24,155 nucleotides of DNA, from NCBI GenBank assembly GCA_003164655.1, contig PLTW01000111.1:9469-33623 (forward strand), read 5' to 3'. The stretch comes from Actinomycetota bacterium (GTDB lineage Bacteria > Actinomycetota > Thermoleophilia > UBA2241). Of the stretch, positions 8,526 through 17,084 are shown in pieces; within the stretch, counting starts at the first letter, position 1; each line of letters begins with the position of its first letter. The notes under the pieces are model-generated. The model saw only the letters and a program-made list of their open reading frames with translations. It searched no databases and was not told the origin of the DNA. The translations under genes were made by a program, and so were the position numbers.

Positions 8526-9103
8526 CAGGCCTCCTCGTCGAGCCCGCCGCCGGCCTGCAGGCGCAACCGCAGAGAGGTGCGGCCGCGATGCACGCAGGCC
8601 TTGACCGTGCCGAGCGGCCGATCGAGGGCGTCGGAGATCTCGCCGTAGCGCAGCCCGTAGAGGTCGCGCAGGACGAGCGGGAGGCGATAGTCGGGGGGCA
8701 GGTCGGCGAGCGCCCTCATGACCCGGGCGTAGCCGTCGCGCCGCAGCACTTCGGCGACGGGGTCGGCGACGGGTTCGGGCACGTCGGGCAGCGCGCCGTA
8801 CTTACGGAAGCGGCGCTGGTAGTCGATGATCGCGTTCAGCGCCAGACGAAAGAACCACGTCGTGAACGTGGAGGAGCCGCGAAACCCGCCGAGCTTCTGG
8901 TGCAGTCGCAGAAACGCCTCCTGCGACGCATCTTCGGCGTCGACGTGGTTGCCGAGCAGATTGTACGCCATCGTGTAGACCATGCCCTGATACCTTTCGA
9001 CGATCCTGCGGAACGCCTCGCGGTCGCCCGCCGCCGCGGCCGCGATGTCGTGCGGGCTCGGCTCGGGGAGATCGGTGTGGTCGGGAAGGTTAGACGGCGT
9101 CAT
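8525..9103 (-). CDS. ECF-type RNA polymerase sigma factor
   Basis: A 192-residue sigma-70 family factor contains only regions 2 and 4, as in ECF sigmas. Region 2 spans about residues 28-95, with FRRIVERYQGMVYTMAYNLLG, DAEDASQEAFLRLH and the 2.4 helix TTWFFRLALNAIIDYQRR. Region 4 spans about 128-185, with LPPDYRLPLVLRDLYGLRY and the recognition helix ISDALDRPLGTVKACVHRGR. It is the first gene of the run that continues through fabZ to accA. The 83-bp gap upstream (9104-9186) holds no gene. On the minus strand TAGACT at 9189-9184 could be a -10 element overlapping the stop of the preceding acetyltransferase gene, with no recognisable -35. Which genes it transcribes is not visible, but its own operon is the obvious first candidate. 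Confidence 0.93.
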   Translation of the reverse strand: MTPSNLPDHTDLPEPSPHDIAAAAAGDREAFRRIVERYQGMVYTMAYNLLGNHVDAEDASQEAFLRLHQKLGGFRGSSTFTTWFFRLALNAIIDYQRRFRKYGALPDVPEPVADPVAEVLRRDGYARVMRALADLPPDYRLPLVLRDLYGLRYGEISDALDRPLGTVKACVHRGRTSLRLRLQAGGGLDEEA

Positions 9104-9186
9104 CGCGCAAAAGGTTGCAGGGCTGCCTCGGGTTGGTCGTGTCAGAGTTGCGGCGAGGCGTGCATGGTGCCACGTGGAAGTTGAGT

Positions 9187-9669
9187 CTACACCCCTGCCG
9201 GACCCGCGCCCGGAGTTTGCCCGGGCATCAGCCGCCTGGTGAACACGCGCTGCTGCTTTTCGAGCTCGAAGCCGCGCCGTCGGTAGAAGAGGTCGGCTGC
9301 GTCGCGCTCGAGGCGAGCGCGCACGCGCAGCTCCCCGACACCGCGCGCCCGAGTCCAGCGCTCGACAGCCTCGAGGAGCAGTCCGGCCGCTCCGCGGCGG
9401 CGCGCGCCGGCGGCGACGATCAGACCCTCGAGCTCGACGAAGGGTTCGCTCACCAGCAGGCGCTTCTCGGCGGCGTGCACGAAGCCGACGATCTCGCGCT
9501 CAGCTGCCACGGCCACCAGGACGACATCGTCGGCGCCGGCCAGCAGGCCGCTCAGCCGCGTCGCTATCTGCGCCGCCTCGACAGGGTAACCGAGCTCGGT
9601 CGAAAGGGCGGCGAGGGCGGGCGCGTCGCCCGCCCTCGCCGCCCGGACGGTCACCTGCGGGTCGTTCAC
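9187..9669 (-). CDS. GNAT family N-acetyltransferase
   Basis: A 160-residue single-domain GNAT protein begins VRAARAGDAPALAALSTELGYP, the usual first strand and helix of the fold. The acetyl-CoA binding region is LEGLIVAAGARRRGAAGLLLE, where R-R-x-G-x-A matches the Q/R-x-x-G-x-G/A motif. The C-terminal DLFYRRRGFELEKQQRVFTR matches the family's yeR.GF strand. The substrate is unknown. The GTG start at 9669 overlaps the cbiO stop as GTGA, so it is the last gene of the nickel uptake operon. Its role there is unclear. It could modify a small molecule or protein linked to metal handling, or simply be a passenger. Confidence 0.85.
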   Translation of the reverse strand: MNDPQVTVRAARAGDAPALAALSTELGYPVEAAQIATRLSGLLAGADDVVLVAVAAEREIVGFVHAAEKRLLVSEPFVELEGLIVAAGARRRGAAGLLLEAVERWTRARGVGELRVRARLERDAADLFYRRRGFELEKQQRVFTRRLMPGQTPGAGPAGV

Positions 9670-10706
9670 TGCGTTGCCCCGTCGCGAGCCGCCGGCTCTC
9701 GGGACTCAGCGCGATCGGGCCCGGGGCCGTCGCCGCGTCCCTGCCCGTGCCGATGCCGATGTTCGGGCTGGTTTTCGGCATGCCGCTCGCGGCCGGGTGG
9801 GTGGGCGTGCGGGTGCGAATGCAGGAGCGCGCCGTGATGGTGGGCGTGCTCGTGAATGAGATTGACGGAGAGCAGCAGGTCGCGGTCGGACAGGACGTCG
9901 GCGAGCGCTCCGTCGGCCGCCGGGCGGTGATCCTCGCCGAGCACCACCGCCCGGTCGACCATCCGCTCCAGGACGTCGAGCTGATGGGTGGCCACGACGA
10001 TCGTCTTGCCGGCGCCGTGGAGCTGCTCGAGCAGCTCCATCAGCCACTCCTGGGTGCGCGGGTCGAGACCGTTGGTGGGCTCGTCGAGCATCAGCACCTC
10101 GGGGTTGATCGACAGCACCGAGGCCAGAGCGACCTTCTTCTTCTCGCCGCCGCTCAGGTTGTACGGCGCCCGTTCGGCCAGCGCGCCGAGACCGAGCATG
10201 GCCAGCGTGTCTTCGACGCGAGCCACGATCTCGGCGCGCGGCAGGTCGAGATGCAGCGGCCCAAAGGCGACTTCGTCGCGCACGCTGGGGTTGAAGAGCT
10301 GGGCATCGGCGCTCTGAAAGACCATGCCGACGCGGCGCCGGAAGCGCTGCGCCGTCGCTTCGTCTTTGAGGGCGCCGTCGTCGATGCGCTCGCCGAAGGC
10401 CTCGACCGTGCCCTGTGTCGGCTGGGCGAGACCGGCGAGGACCTTGAGCAGCGTGGACTTGCCGGAGCCGTTGGCGCCCAGTATGGCGAGGCGCTCGCCG
10501 CGGTCGATCTGCAGATCGACCGCGGCGAGCGCCTCGACCCCGGGGGCGTACTCGTAGCCGACGCCGGTCAGGCGAAACAGGATGCCAGCGCGCTCGCGCG
10601 TGTCGCCGGGCGGCGTGGTCTCGCGCTCGGGCGCCGCGTCGTTAGGGGACGCACGCCCGTCGTCGGCGGGCGCGCCGGACGGCGGCCCAACGGGCGGTCC
10701 GGCCAT
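9666..10706 (-). CDS. cbiO: Energy-coupling factor ATPase for nickel/cobalt uptake, with histidine-rich tail
   Basis: The cytoplasmic ATPase of an ECF-type metal importer has 346 residues. Walker A is GANGSGKS (77-84), the Q-loop is VFQSADAQLFNPSVRDEVAFGP (about 129-150; the QLF and DEVAFGP parts are CbiO hallmarks), the signature is LSGGE (184-188), Walker B is VLMLDEP (204-210), and the switch His is 241. A disordered N-terminus of about 40 residues precedes the domain. Residues 285-320 contain 13 histidines, an extension not needed for ATPase action that could bind or buffer nickel. The start ATG at 10706 shares one base with the cbiQ stop. The GNAT gene overlaps its 3' end. Confidence 0.93.
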   Translation of the reverse strand: MAGPPVGPPSGAPADDGRASPNDAAPERETTPPGDTRERAGILFRLTGVGYEYAPGVEALAAVDLQIDRGERLAILGANGSGKSTLLKVLAGLAQPTQGTVEAFGERIDDGALKDEATAQRFRRRVGMVFQSADAQLFNPSVRDEVAFGPLHLDLPRAEIVARVEDTLAMLGLGALAERAPYNLSGGEKKKVALASVLSINPEVLMLDEPTNGLDPRTQEWLMELLEQLHGAGKTIVVATHQLDVLERMVDRAVVLGEDHRPAADGALADVLSDRDLLLSVNLIHEHAHHHGALLHSHPHAHPPGRERHAENQPEHRHRHGQGRGDGPGPDRAESREPAARDGATQ

Positions 10707-11737
10707 CAATGAGTCCCCGCGGTGAGCTCGAACCAGACGAGGGCGACGAGTCCCACTGCCACGACGGCGCTCCAGATGTAGTCGAGCCGCCGCAGACGCC
10801 AAGTGCTCAGCGTGCGGGCCTCGCCGGTGTAGCCACGCGAGATCATCGCCAGGTAGACCTGTTCGCTGGTCGCCTGCGACTTGCCGAACACGGCGGCGAC
10901 CGTCCCCCCGAGGAAGTGGCGATCCTCACGGCTCGAGACGCGGCCCACGAGCCGGCTCATGCGGGCCAGCGCCATGTCCTGTACGAGCCTGACCAGTGTG
11001 AAGACGTAGCGATAGGCGACCACCAGCACAAAGACAAAGCCACGCGGCACGCCCACGGCGCGCATCGCCTTGAGCAGCTCGGCCCAGGGCGTCGTGAGGG
11101 TGAGCAGCACGCAGAACGAGACCACCGTCGTGACCCGCAGCACGAGCCGCGAAAAGGCGAACAGACCCGACGCGGTGACCGCGAGCCTGCCCGGCAGCGG
11201 CCAGAAGGGGGCGCCGTGCGACCACAGCGTCAGCACGCTGTGCCCGGGCGTGACGATATTGAAGACCGCCGGCGCCATGATCGCCGCCGTGAACAGCGGA
11301 ATGAACAGCCAGGCCCGCACGGCGAACCGCCGCAGGCCGATACGCGAGGCCGGCACCAGAGACACCGCCAGCGCCAGCAGCACGAGGAGCACGGTCATGC
11401 GCGTGGCGAGGGCGGCGACCACGATCAGCGCCAGCAGGCTGACGAGCTTGACGCGCGGATCGAGGCGCTGCAGCAGCCCGGGACGACGAGCGAGCTCGTC
11501 GGCGACCATGGCGCGCTCCACCCAGGCGGCCAGCGTGCCGAGCAGCCGGTCGGAGAACAGGCGCCGCGAGCGGCGCCGACGGGCCGGCACAGTCGGCTCG
11601 TCGGCGTCGCTCGCCGGCGCCAGCAGCCAGGCCGGCGCCCCGTCGCCCGAACGGAGAGGGTCGCCGGCCACGGAGGCTTGTGCGGCATCGGGCACGAGGG
11701 GACTCACCGTGCGGTCAGCCCTCGTGGCAGGCCGCAC
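10706..11737 (-). CDS. cbiQ: Energy-coupling factor transmembrane protein CbiQ/NikQ
   Basis: The T-component of the ECF metal importer has 343 residues. It links the substrate-binding CbiM to the ATPase CbiO. The EcfT/CbiQ fold starts near residue 90 with RLDPRVKLVSLLALIVVAAL, followed by several hydrophobic segments. The coupling-helix motifs are visible as MALARMSRLVGR and AMISRGYTGE; the latter corresponds to the A-R-G coupling box. An N-terminal extension of 70-80 residues rich in Ala, Asp and Arg precedes the fold and is longer than usual. The GTG at 11737 directly abuts the cbiM stop. An internal GTG at codon 11 is a possible alternative, so the true N-terminus is not certain. Confidence 0.9.
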   Translation of the reverse strand: MRPATRADRTVSPLVPDAAQASVAGDPLRSGDGAPAWLLAPASDADEPTVPARRRRSRRLFSDRLLGTLAAWVERAMVADELARRPGLLQRLDPRVKLVSLLALIVVAALATRMTVLLVLLALAVSLVPASRIGLRRFAVRAWLFIPLFTAAIMAPAVFNIVTPGHSVLTLWSHGAPFWPLPGRLAVTASGLFAFSRLVLRVTTVVSFCVLLTLTTPWAELLKAMRAVGVPRGFVFVLVVAYRYVFTLVRLVQDMALARMSRLVGRVSSREDRHFLGGTVAAVFGKSQATSEQVYLAMISRGYTGEARTLSTWRLRRLDYIWSAVVAVGLVALVWFELTAGTH

Positions 11738-12790
11738 TCACAGCGCGCCGTCCACGGGTGGCGGGCCGACCTGGGCCTGAGCCGCCGGCTGAGCGTGAAC
11801 GGCCGCCCGGTGTCGCAGCCTGATCACCAGCCAGACGATGGCCAAAAGCACCGCTACGCCGACCAGGGCGCTCACGACATAGGAGACGACGGTCCACACG
11901 CCGCTGGCGCCGTTCCAGCTATAGTCGGGCAGCAGGCCGTGCCAGTGGCCGCCGAGGCGGGCAAATCCCTTGGGCACGTAGCCGAGCTTCTTGCGCAGCT
12001 CGCCCTTATCCCACTCGGCAAAGGCGCCGCCGCTGGCAATCAGCCCCAGGGGCACAGCGGCGATAAACACGGCCAGCAGGGCGACGATCCAGCGGCGCCG
12101 TATGGGCTGAGTCGCGCCGCTTGCCGCAAACAGCTCGGGGCTCTGACGGCGCAGCACAGCAAAGACGCCGACCGTGAAGGCCGCCTCGATGGGTCCGACG
12201 ACCAGGGCGTGCGAGCCGACCATCGCCGGAAGGGTCGTCTTGAAGCCGTAGGGAAAGTACTGGGCGATGCCGTTGACCGTGTGCAGCAGCGGTTGAATGC
12301 CGAGCTCGATGCTGTTCAGACAGGCGGCCGCTACCAGGCCGCACCAGGCGCCGATGCCGGCAGCCCAGAGGCGTCGCGACGACTGCAGGTCGCTGTCGCC
12401 GGCCACCAGCCGATAGACGGTAAAGCCGGCGTAGGGCATGACGATCGCCATGTTCAGGACGTTGATGCCCAGCGTGAGCACGCCGCCGTCGCCAAAGAAA
12501 AAGGCCTGGATGACGAGCGCAGCGCTGACCGCCAGGCAGGCGATGTCGGGTCCGGCGATCACCGCGATCAGCACTGCCCCCACCGCATGCGCCGTCGTGC
12601 CTCCGGCGACGGGCACGTTGAGCATCATGACGAGAAACGAGAAGGCTGCGCCAAAGGCCAGCACGGGGATCATCTTGGGCTGCGAGAGGAGCCGTTTGGT
12701 GCGCCGGTTGGCGCGATACCAGATCGGCACGGTCACCGCCCAGCCGGCGGCCAGCGTCTCCGGTCCCAGATAGCCGTCGGGTATGTGCAT
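11738..12790 (-). CDS. cbiM: Nickel/cobalt ECF importer substrate-binding membrane protein, CbiM fused to a CbiN/NikN-like region
   Basis: The S-component of the importer has 350 residues. It begins MHIPDGYLGPET; in the known family the free N-terminus and His2 coordinate the metal with a conserved inner His, here probably His68 in GGTTAHAVGA. The core (about 1-215) has the CbiM helices with PVLAFGAAFSFLVMMLNVPV and GINVLNMAIVMPY. From about 230 on, a further helix, a soluble loop (GYVPKGFARLGGHWHGLLPDY) and a final helix follow, as in NikM-NikN fusions where the small N subunit is covalently joined. An AAGGGGAG ribosome site precedes the ATG. It follows the Fur-family gene after 36 bp. No cobalamin riboswitch precedes it, which favours nickel. 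Confidence 0.93.
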   Translation of the reverse strand: MHIPDGYLGPETLAAGWAVTVPIWYRANRRTKRLLSQPKMIPVLAFGAAFSFLVMMLNVPVAGGTTAHAVGAVLIAVIAGPDIACLAVSAALVIQAFFFGDGGVLTLGINVLNMAIVMPYAGFTVYRLVAGDSDLQSSRRLWAAGIGAWCGLVAAACLNSIELGIQPLLHTVNGIAQYFPYGFKTTLPAMVGSHALVVGPIEAAFTVGVFAVLRRQSPELFAASGATQPIRRRWIVALLAVFIAAVPLGLIASGGAFAEWDKGELRKKLGYVPKGFARLGGHWHGLLPDYSWNGASGVWTVVSYVVSALVGVAVLLAIVWLVIRLRHRAAVHAQPAAQAQVGPPPVDGAL

Positions 12791-12826
12791 CGCTCCCCTT
12801 GCCGGCAGCTTGTCGCTGCGTTGGCG

Positions 12827-13261
12827 TTAGTCCGGCGTCGCTGCGGCCCGCCCCCGGCAGTCGCGACAGAGACCGAATACGGTCATGCGCGCCTCGCTCA
12901 CCAGAAAACCGTCGGCGTCGAGCAGTTCGCGGCGCACAGGCTCGAGCAGCCCGTCGTCGAGGTGGCCGACCGTGCCGCAGCCTTCGCAGACGAAGTGATG
13001 GTGCACCGGCGCGGGAGCAACCTCGTAGTAGGTGGCGACCCCGGCGAGCCTGGTCTCCTGAACGAGCTCGAGGCCGACCAGGAGCTCGAGCGTGCGGTAG
13101 ACGGTGGAGACGTTCACCTCGGGCAGGGTCTGCTGAACGTCGGCGGCGATCTCCTCGGCGGTGCGGTGCCGGCCGCCGCGGCGCACGGCCTCCCAGACGG
13201 CCACGCGCTGCGGCGTGAGGCGGTAGCCGGCCTTGCGGATCGTCTCGCGGGCGTGGTGCAT
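12827..13261 (-). CDS. nur: Fur-family metalloregulator, probably nickel-responsive (Nur)
   Basis: A 144-residue Fur-family repressor has a winged-helix domain (about 8-80) with YRLTPQRVAVWEAV and the recognition helix VNVSTVYRTLELL. The dimerisation domain carries the structural zinc Cys pairs Cys92/Cys95 (CEGC) and Cys132/Cys135 (CRDC). Candidate regulatory metal ligands include His32, the YYE motif (Glu80) and His87-89. A His commonly found before the second Cys pair in Fur (HRLEIYG) is replaced, here ARMTVFG. It heads an operon with CbiM, CbiQ and CbiO, and a Nur-box-like site lies 19 bp upstream of the ATG. This makes a nickel-responsive autoregulated repressor the best call. Zur and other Fur types cannot be excluded from the protein alone. 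Confidence 0.82.
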   Translation of the reverse strand: MHHARETIRKAGYRLTPQRVAVWEAVRRGGRHRTAEEIAADVQQTLPEVNVSTVYRTLELLVGLELVQETRLAGVATYYEVAPAPVHHHFVCEGCGTVGHLDDGLLEPVRRELLDADGFLVSEARMTVFGLCRDCRGRAAATPD

Positions 13262-13279
13262 GGCGCGACGCTATCGCAG

Positions 13280-13296
13280 TCGCAAGCGAGTTGCAA
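13280..13296 (-). promoter_or_regulatory. Nur-box-like operator upstream of nur and the nickel uptake operon
   Basis: The minus strand reads TTGCAA, five bases, TTGCGA. The published Streptomyces coelicolor Nur box is two hexamers, tTGCaa-N5-ttGCAA, so spacing is identical and one base differs. The site is 19-35 bp before the nur ATG, where bound repressor would block transcription. A GATAGC between the site and the ATG could be a -10 element. The remaining bases to 13450 hold no gene that I can see. Confidence 0.6.
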
Positions 13297-13434
13297 GTAG
13301 CACCTTCTTGCCGCTTCCCGTGCCGCGGCGCGACAGGGCCCCAGACACAGCGTGGTGCGCGGCACAGGTACGATGCGGCGCGCCGGCACGGCGTGCGGCA
13401 GCAGCGCCTCCGGCGCCCTCAGTTTCGCGCCGGG

Positions 13435-13440
13435 TATGCT
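13435..13440 (+). promoter_or_regulatory. Possible -10 element for the ABC exporter operon
   Basis: TATGCT fits the TAnnnT -10 consensus. It would place a transcript start about 4 bases before ATG 13451, so the mRNA would be nearly leaderless, which fits the lack of a ribosome binding site. No clear -35 is seen. An in-frame ATG at 13436 overlaps it. Confidence 0.3.
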
Positions 13441-13450
13441 TTCCCTACGG

Positions 13451-15256
<1,806 letters not shown>

Positions 15257-15257
15257 G

Positions 15258-17084
15258 GTGGCCTGGAGCGGACGCAGCTCGGGTCCCCACGGCAGCGGCG
15301 CCGACCTGCAGGAGTTCCGTGGCTGGCGGGCCTTCGTGCATCTGGCGCGCGAGCTCAAGCTCGCGCGCCTCGCCCGCCTGGCCTACCCTTATCGCGGCCG
15401 GGCCGCACTCAGCATCGCCGCCATGGTGGTCGTCACGGTGACCGGCCTGGCGGTGCCCTACCTCGTCAAGATCGCCATCGATTCGGGCATCTCGAAGAAG
15501 GACCTGCACGTCGTCGACCTGGTCATCGTCGCCTTCCTGGTCGTCAACCTGCTGAACCTCGGCGCCAGCTACGTGCAGACCTACCTCGTGAGTTGGGTCG
15601 GCGAGCGCCTCATCCTCGACCTGCGGCGCAGCGTGTTCGCCCACCTCCAGAAGCTCTCGCTCGACTTCTTCAGCCGCCAGCGCACCGGCTGGATCGTGTC
15701 GCGCCTGACCAACGACATCGACGCCCTCGACCAGCTCGTCACCGACGGTGTCAGCTCGCTTGTCACCAACGGCCTGACGATCGTCGGCGCCGCCGTCCTG
15801 CTCTTTGTGCTCGACTGGCGACTGGCGCTTGCCACGCTGGCCATCATGCCGCTCGTGCTGATCGGCACGCTCAGGTTCCGCACGCGCTCGGCGCGCTCGT
15901 ATGCGCTGGTGCGCAACAGGATCGGCGACGTCTCGGCCCACCTTCAGGAATCGATCTCCGGGATGCGCGTACTCAAGGCATTCCGCGCTGAGGATCGCGA
16001 CATGAAGGGGGAGATCGAGGTCAACGCCGCGTATCGCGACGCGAACATGCAGACGGTGGTCCAGAGCGGCCTGTACTTTCCGTTCATCGAGCTCATGTCG
16101 GCGGTAGGGATCGTGGTCGTGCTCTGGTACGGCGGAACGCTCGTCACCGGCGGCGCCATCCAGGTCGGCGTGCTGGTCGCCTTCATCGCCTACCTGGGGA
16201 GCTTCTTCGACCCGATCCAGCAGCTCTCCCAGCTCTACAACACCTTCCAGTCGTCGATGGCGGCCGTGCAGAAGATCTACACCGTGCTCGACACCGAGCC
16301 CGACATGATCGACTCACCCGACGCGCAACCGCTGCGCGACGTGCGTGGCGGCGTCGAGTTCGACCACGTGACGTTCGGCTACGGCGACAGCGACGACGTG
16401 CTCCACGACATCGACTTCGCCATCGCTCCGGGCGCCACCGTCGCCCTGGTCGGCACGACCGGGGCCGGCAAGTCGACCATCATCAAGCTGCTGGCGCGCT
16501 TCTACGACCCGCGCGCCGGCGCGGTGCGCATCGACGGCCTGGACCTGCGCAAAGTGACCACGAGATCGCTGCGCGAGCAGCTCGCGGTCGTGCCCCAGGA
16601 GGCGTTCCTGTTCACCGGCTCGATCGTCGACAACATCCGCTTCGGACGCCCCGACGCGAGCCTCGACGAGGTGCAGCGCATCGCCCGCATCGTGGGCGTG
16701 CACGACTTCGTCGAAGGGCTGCCCGAGGGCTACGACACCGACGTTCAGGAGGGCGGCAGCGCCCTGTCGACCGGCCAGCGCCAGCTCATCTCGTTTGCCC
16801 GGGCGCTGCTCGCCGACCCGCGCGTGCTGATCCTCGACGAGGCGACCTCGAGCGTCGACGCCGAAAGCGAGCAGCGCATATCGAGGGCCATGGACGTGCT
16901 CTTCAGCGGCCGCACGTCGGTGATCGTGGCGCACCGCCTGAGCACCGTGCGTCACGCCGACGAGATCCTGGTGATAGAAGACGGCCGCATCGTCGAGCGC
17001 GGTCATCACGACCGGCTCGTGCTCGCCGGCGGCCGCTACTCCGCGCTGTACCGCGAGTGGGAGGAGACGGGCAGGCCCGTCTGA
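15258..17084 (+). CDS. Heterodimeric ABC exporter subunit 2 (catalytic Walker B, variant signature)
   Basis: The second half exporter has 608 residues. A polar N-terminus of about 45 residues precedes six hydrophobic segments (50-325), with the coupling-helix region LDFFSRQRTGWIVSRLTNDI. The ATPase domain has Walker A GTTGAGKS (399-406), Gln447, signature LSTGQ (503-507, Gly replaced by Thr), Walker B VLILDE with catalytic Glu528, and His559. The pattern complements subunit 1: its Walker A/B pairs with the partner's intact LSGGQ to make the active site, while the partner's Asp496 faces LSTGQ. GTG at 15258 follows the first gene after one base. The 3' end overlaps the convergent MFS gene by 49 bp. 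Confidence 0.92.
   Translation: MAWSGRSSGPHGSGADLQEFRGWRAFVHLARELKLARLARLAYPYRGRAALSIAAMVVVTVTGLAVPYLVKIAIDSGISKKDLHVVDLVIVAFLVVNLLNLGASYVQTYLVSWVGERLILDLRRSVFAHLQKLSLDFFSRQRTGWIVSRLTNDIDALDQLVTDGVSSLVTNGLTIVGAAVLLFVLDWRLALATLAIMPLVLIGTLRFRTRSARSYALVRNRIGDVSAHLQESISGMRVLKAFRAEDRDMKGEIEVNAAYRDANMQTVVQSGLYFPFIELMSAVGIVVVLWYGGTLVTGGAIQVGVLVAFIAYLGSFFDPIQQLSQLYNTFQSSMAAVQKIYTVLDTEPDMIDSPDAQPLRDVRGGVEFDHVTFGYGDSDDVLHDIDFAIAPGATVALVGTTGAGKSTIIKLLARFYDPRAGAVRIDGLDLRKVTTRSLREQLAVVPQEAFLFTGSIVDNIRFGRPDASLDEVQRIARIVGVHDFVEGLPEGYDTDVQEGGSALSTGQRQLISFARALLADPRVLILDEATSSVDAESEQRISRAMDVLFSGRTSVIVAHRLSTVRHADEILVIEDGRIVERGHHDRLVLAGGRYSALYREWEETGRPV

Noticed and set aside
9080..9110. An ECF-type promoter look-alike, GCAAC then 17 bases then CGTCTAA, on the minus strand
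   Set aside because: It spans the start codon of the sigma gene itself, so transcripts would start inside the coding region with no suitable later start. Probably chance, though it could be an internal or autoregulatory site.
10709..13300. An 863-codon open frame on the plus strand antisense to cbiO, cbiQ, cbiM and nur
   Set aside because: Its translation is a run of Arg, Gly, His and Asp without any domain, and it is the mirror of four clear genes. Long antisense frames are expected at this GC content. The same applies to 3605-5503 (plus) and 13445-15358 (minus).
13262..13450. Cobalamin riboswitch upstream of the CbiM operon
   Set aside because: The 189-bp region holds no B12-box-like element that I can see, and the space before cbiM itself is 36 bp. 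Together with the Nur-like site this argues for nickel.
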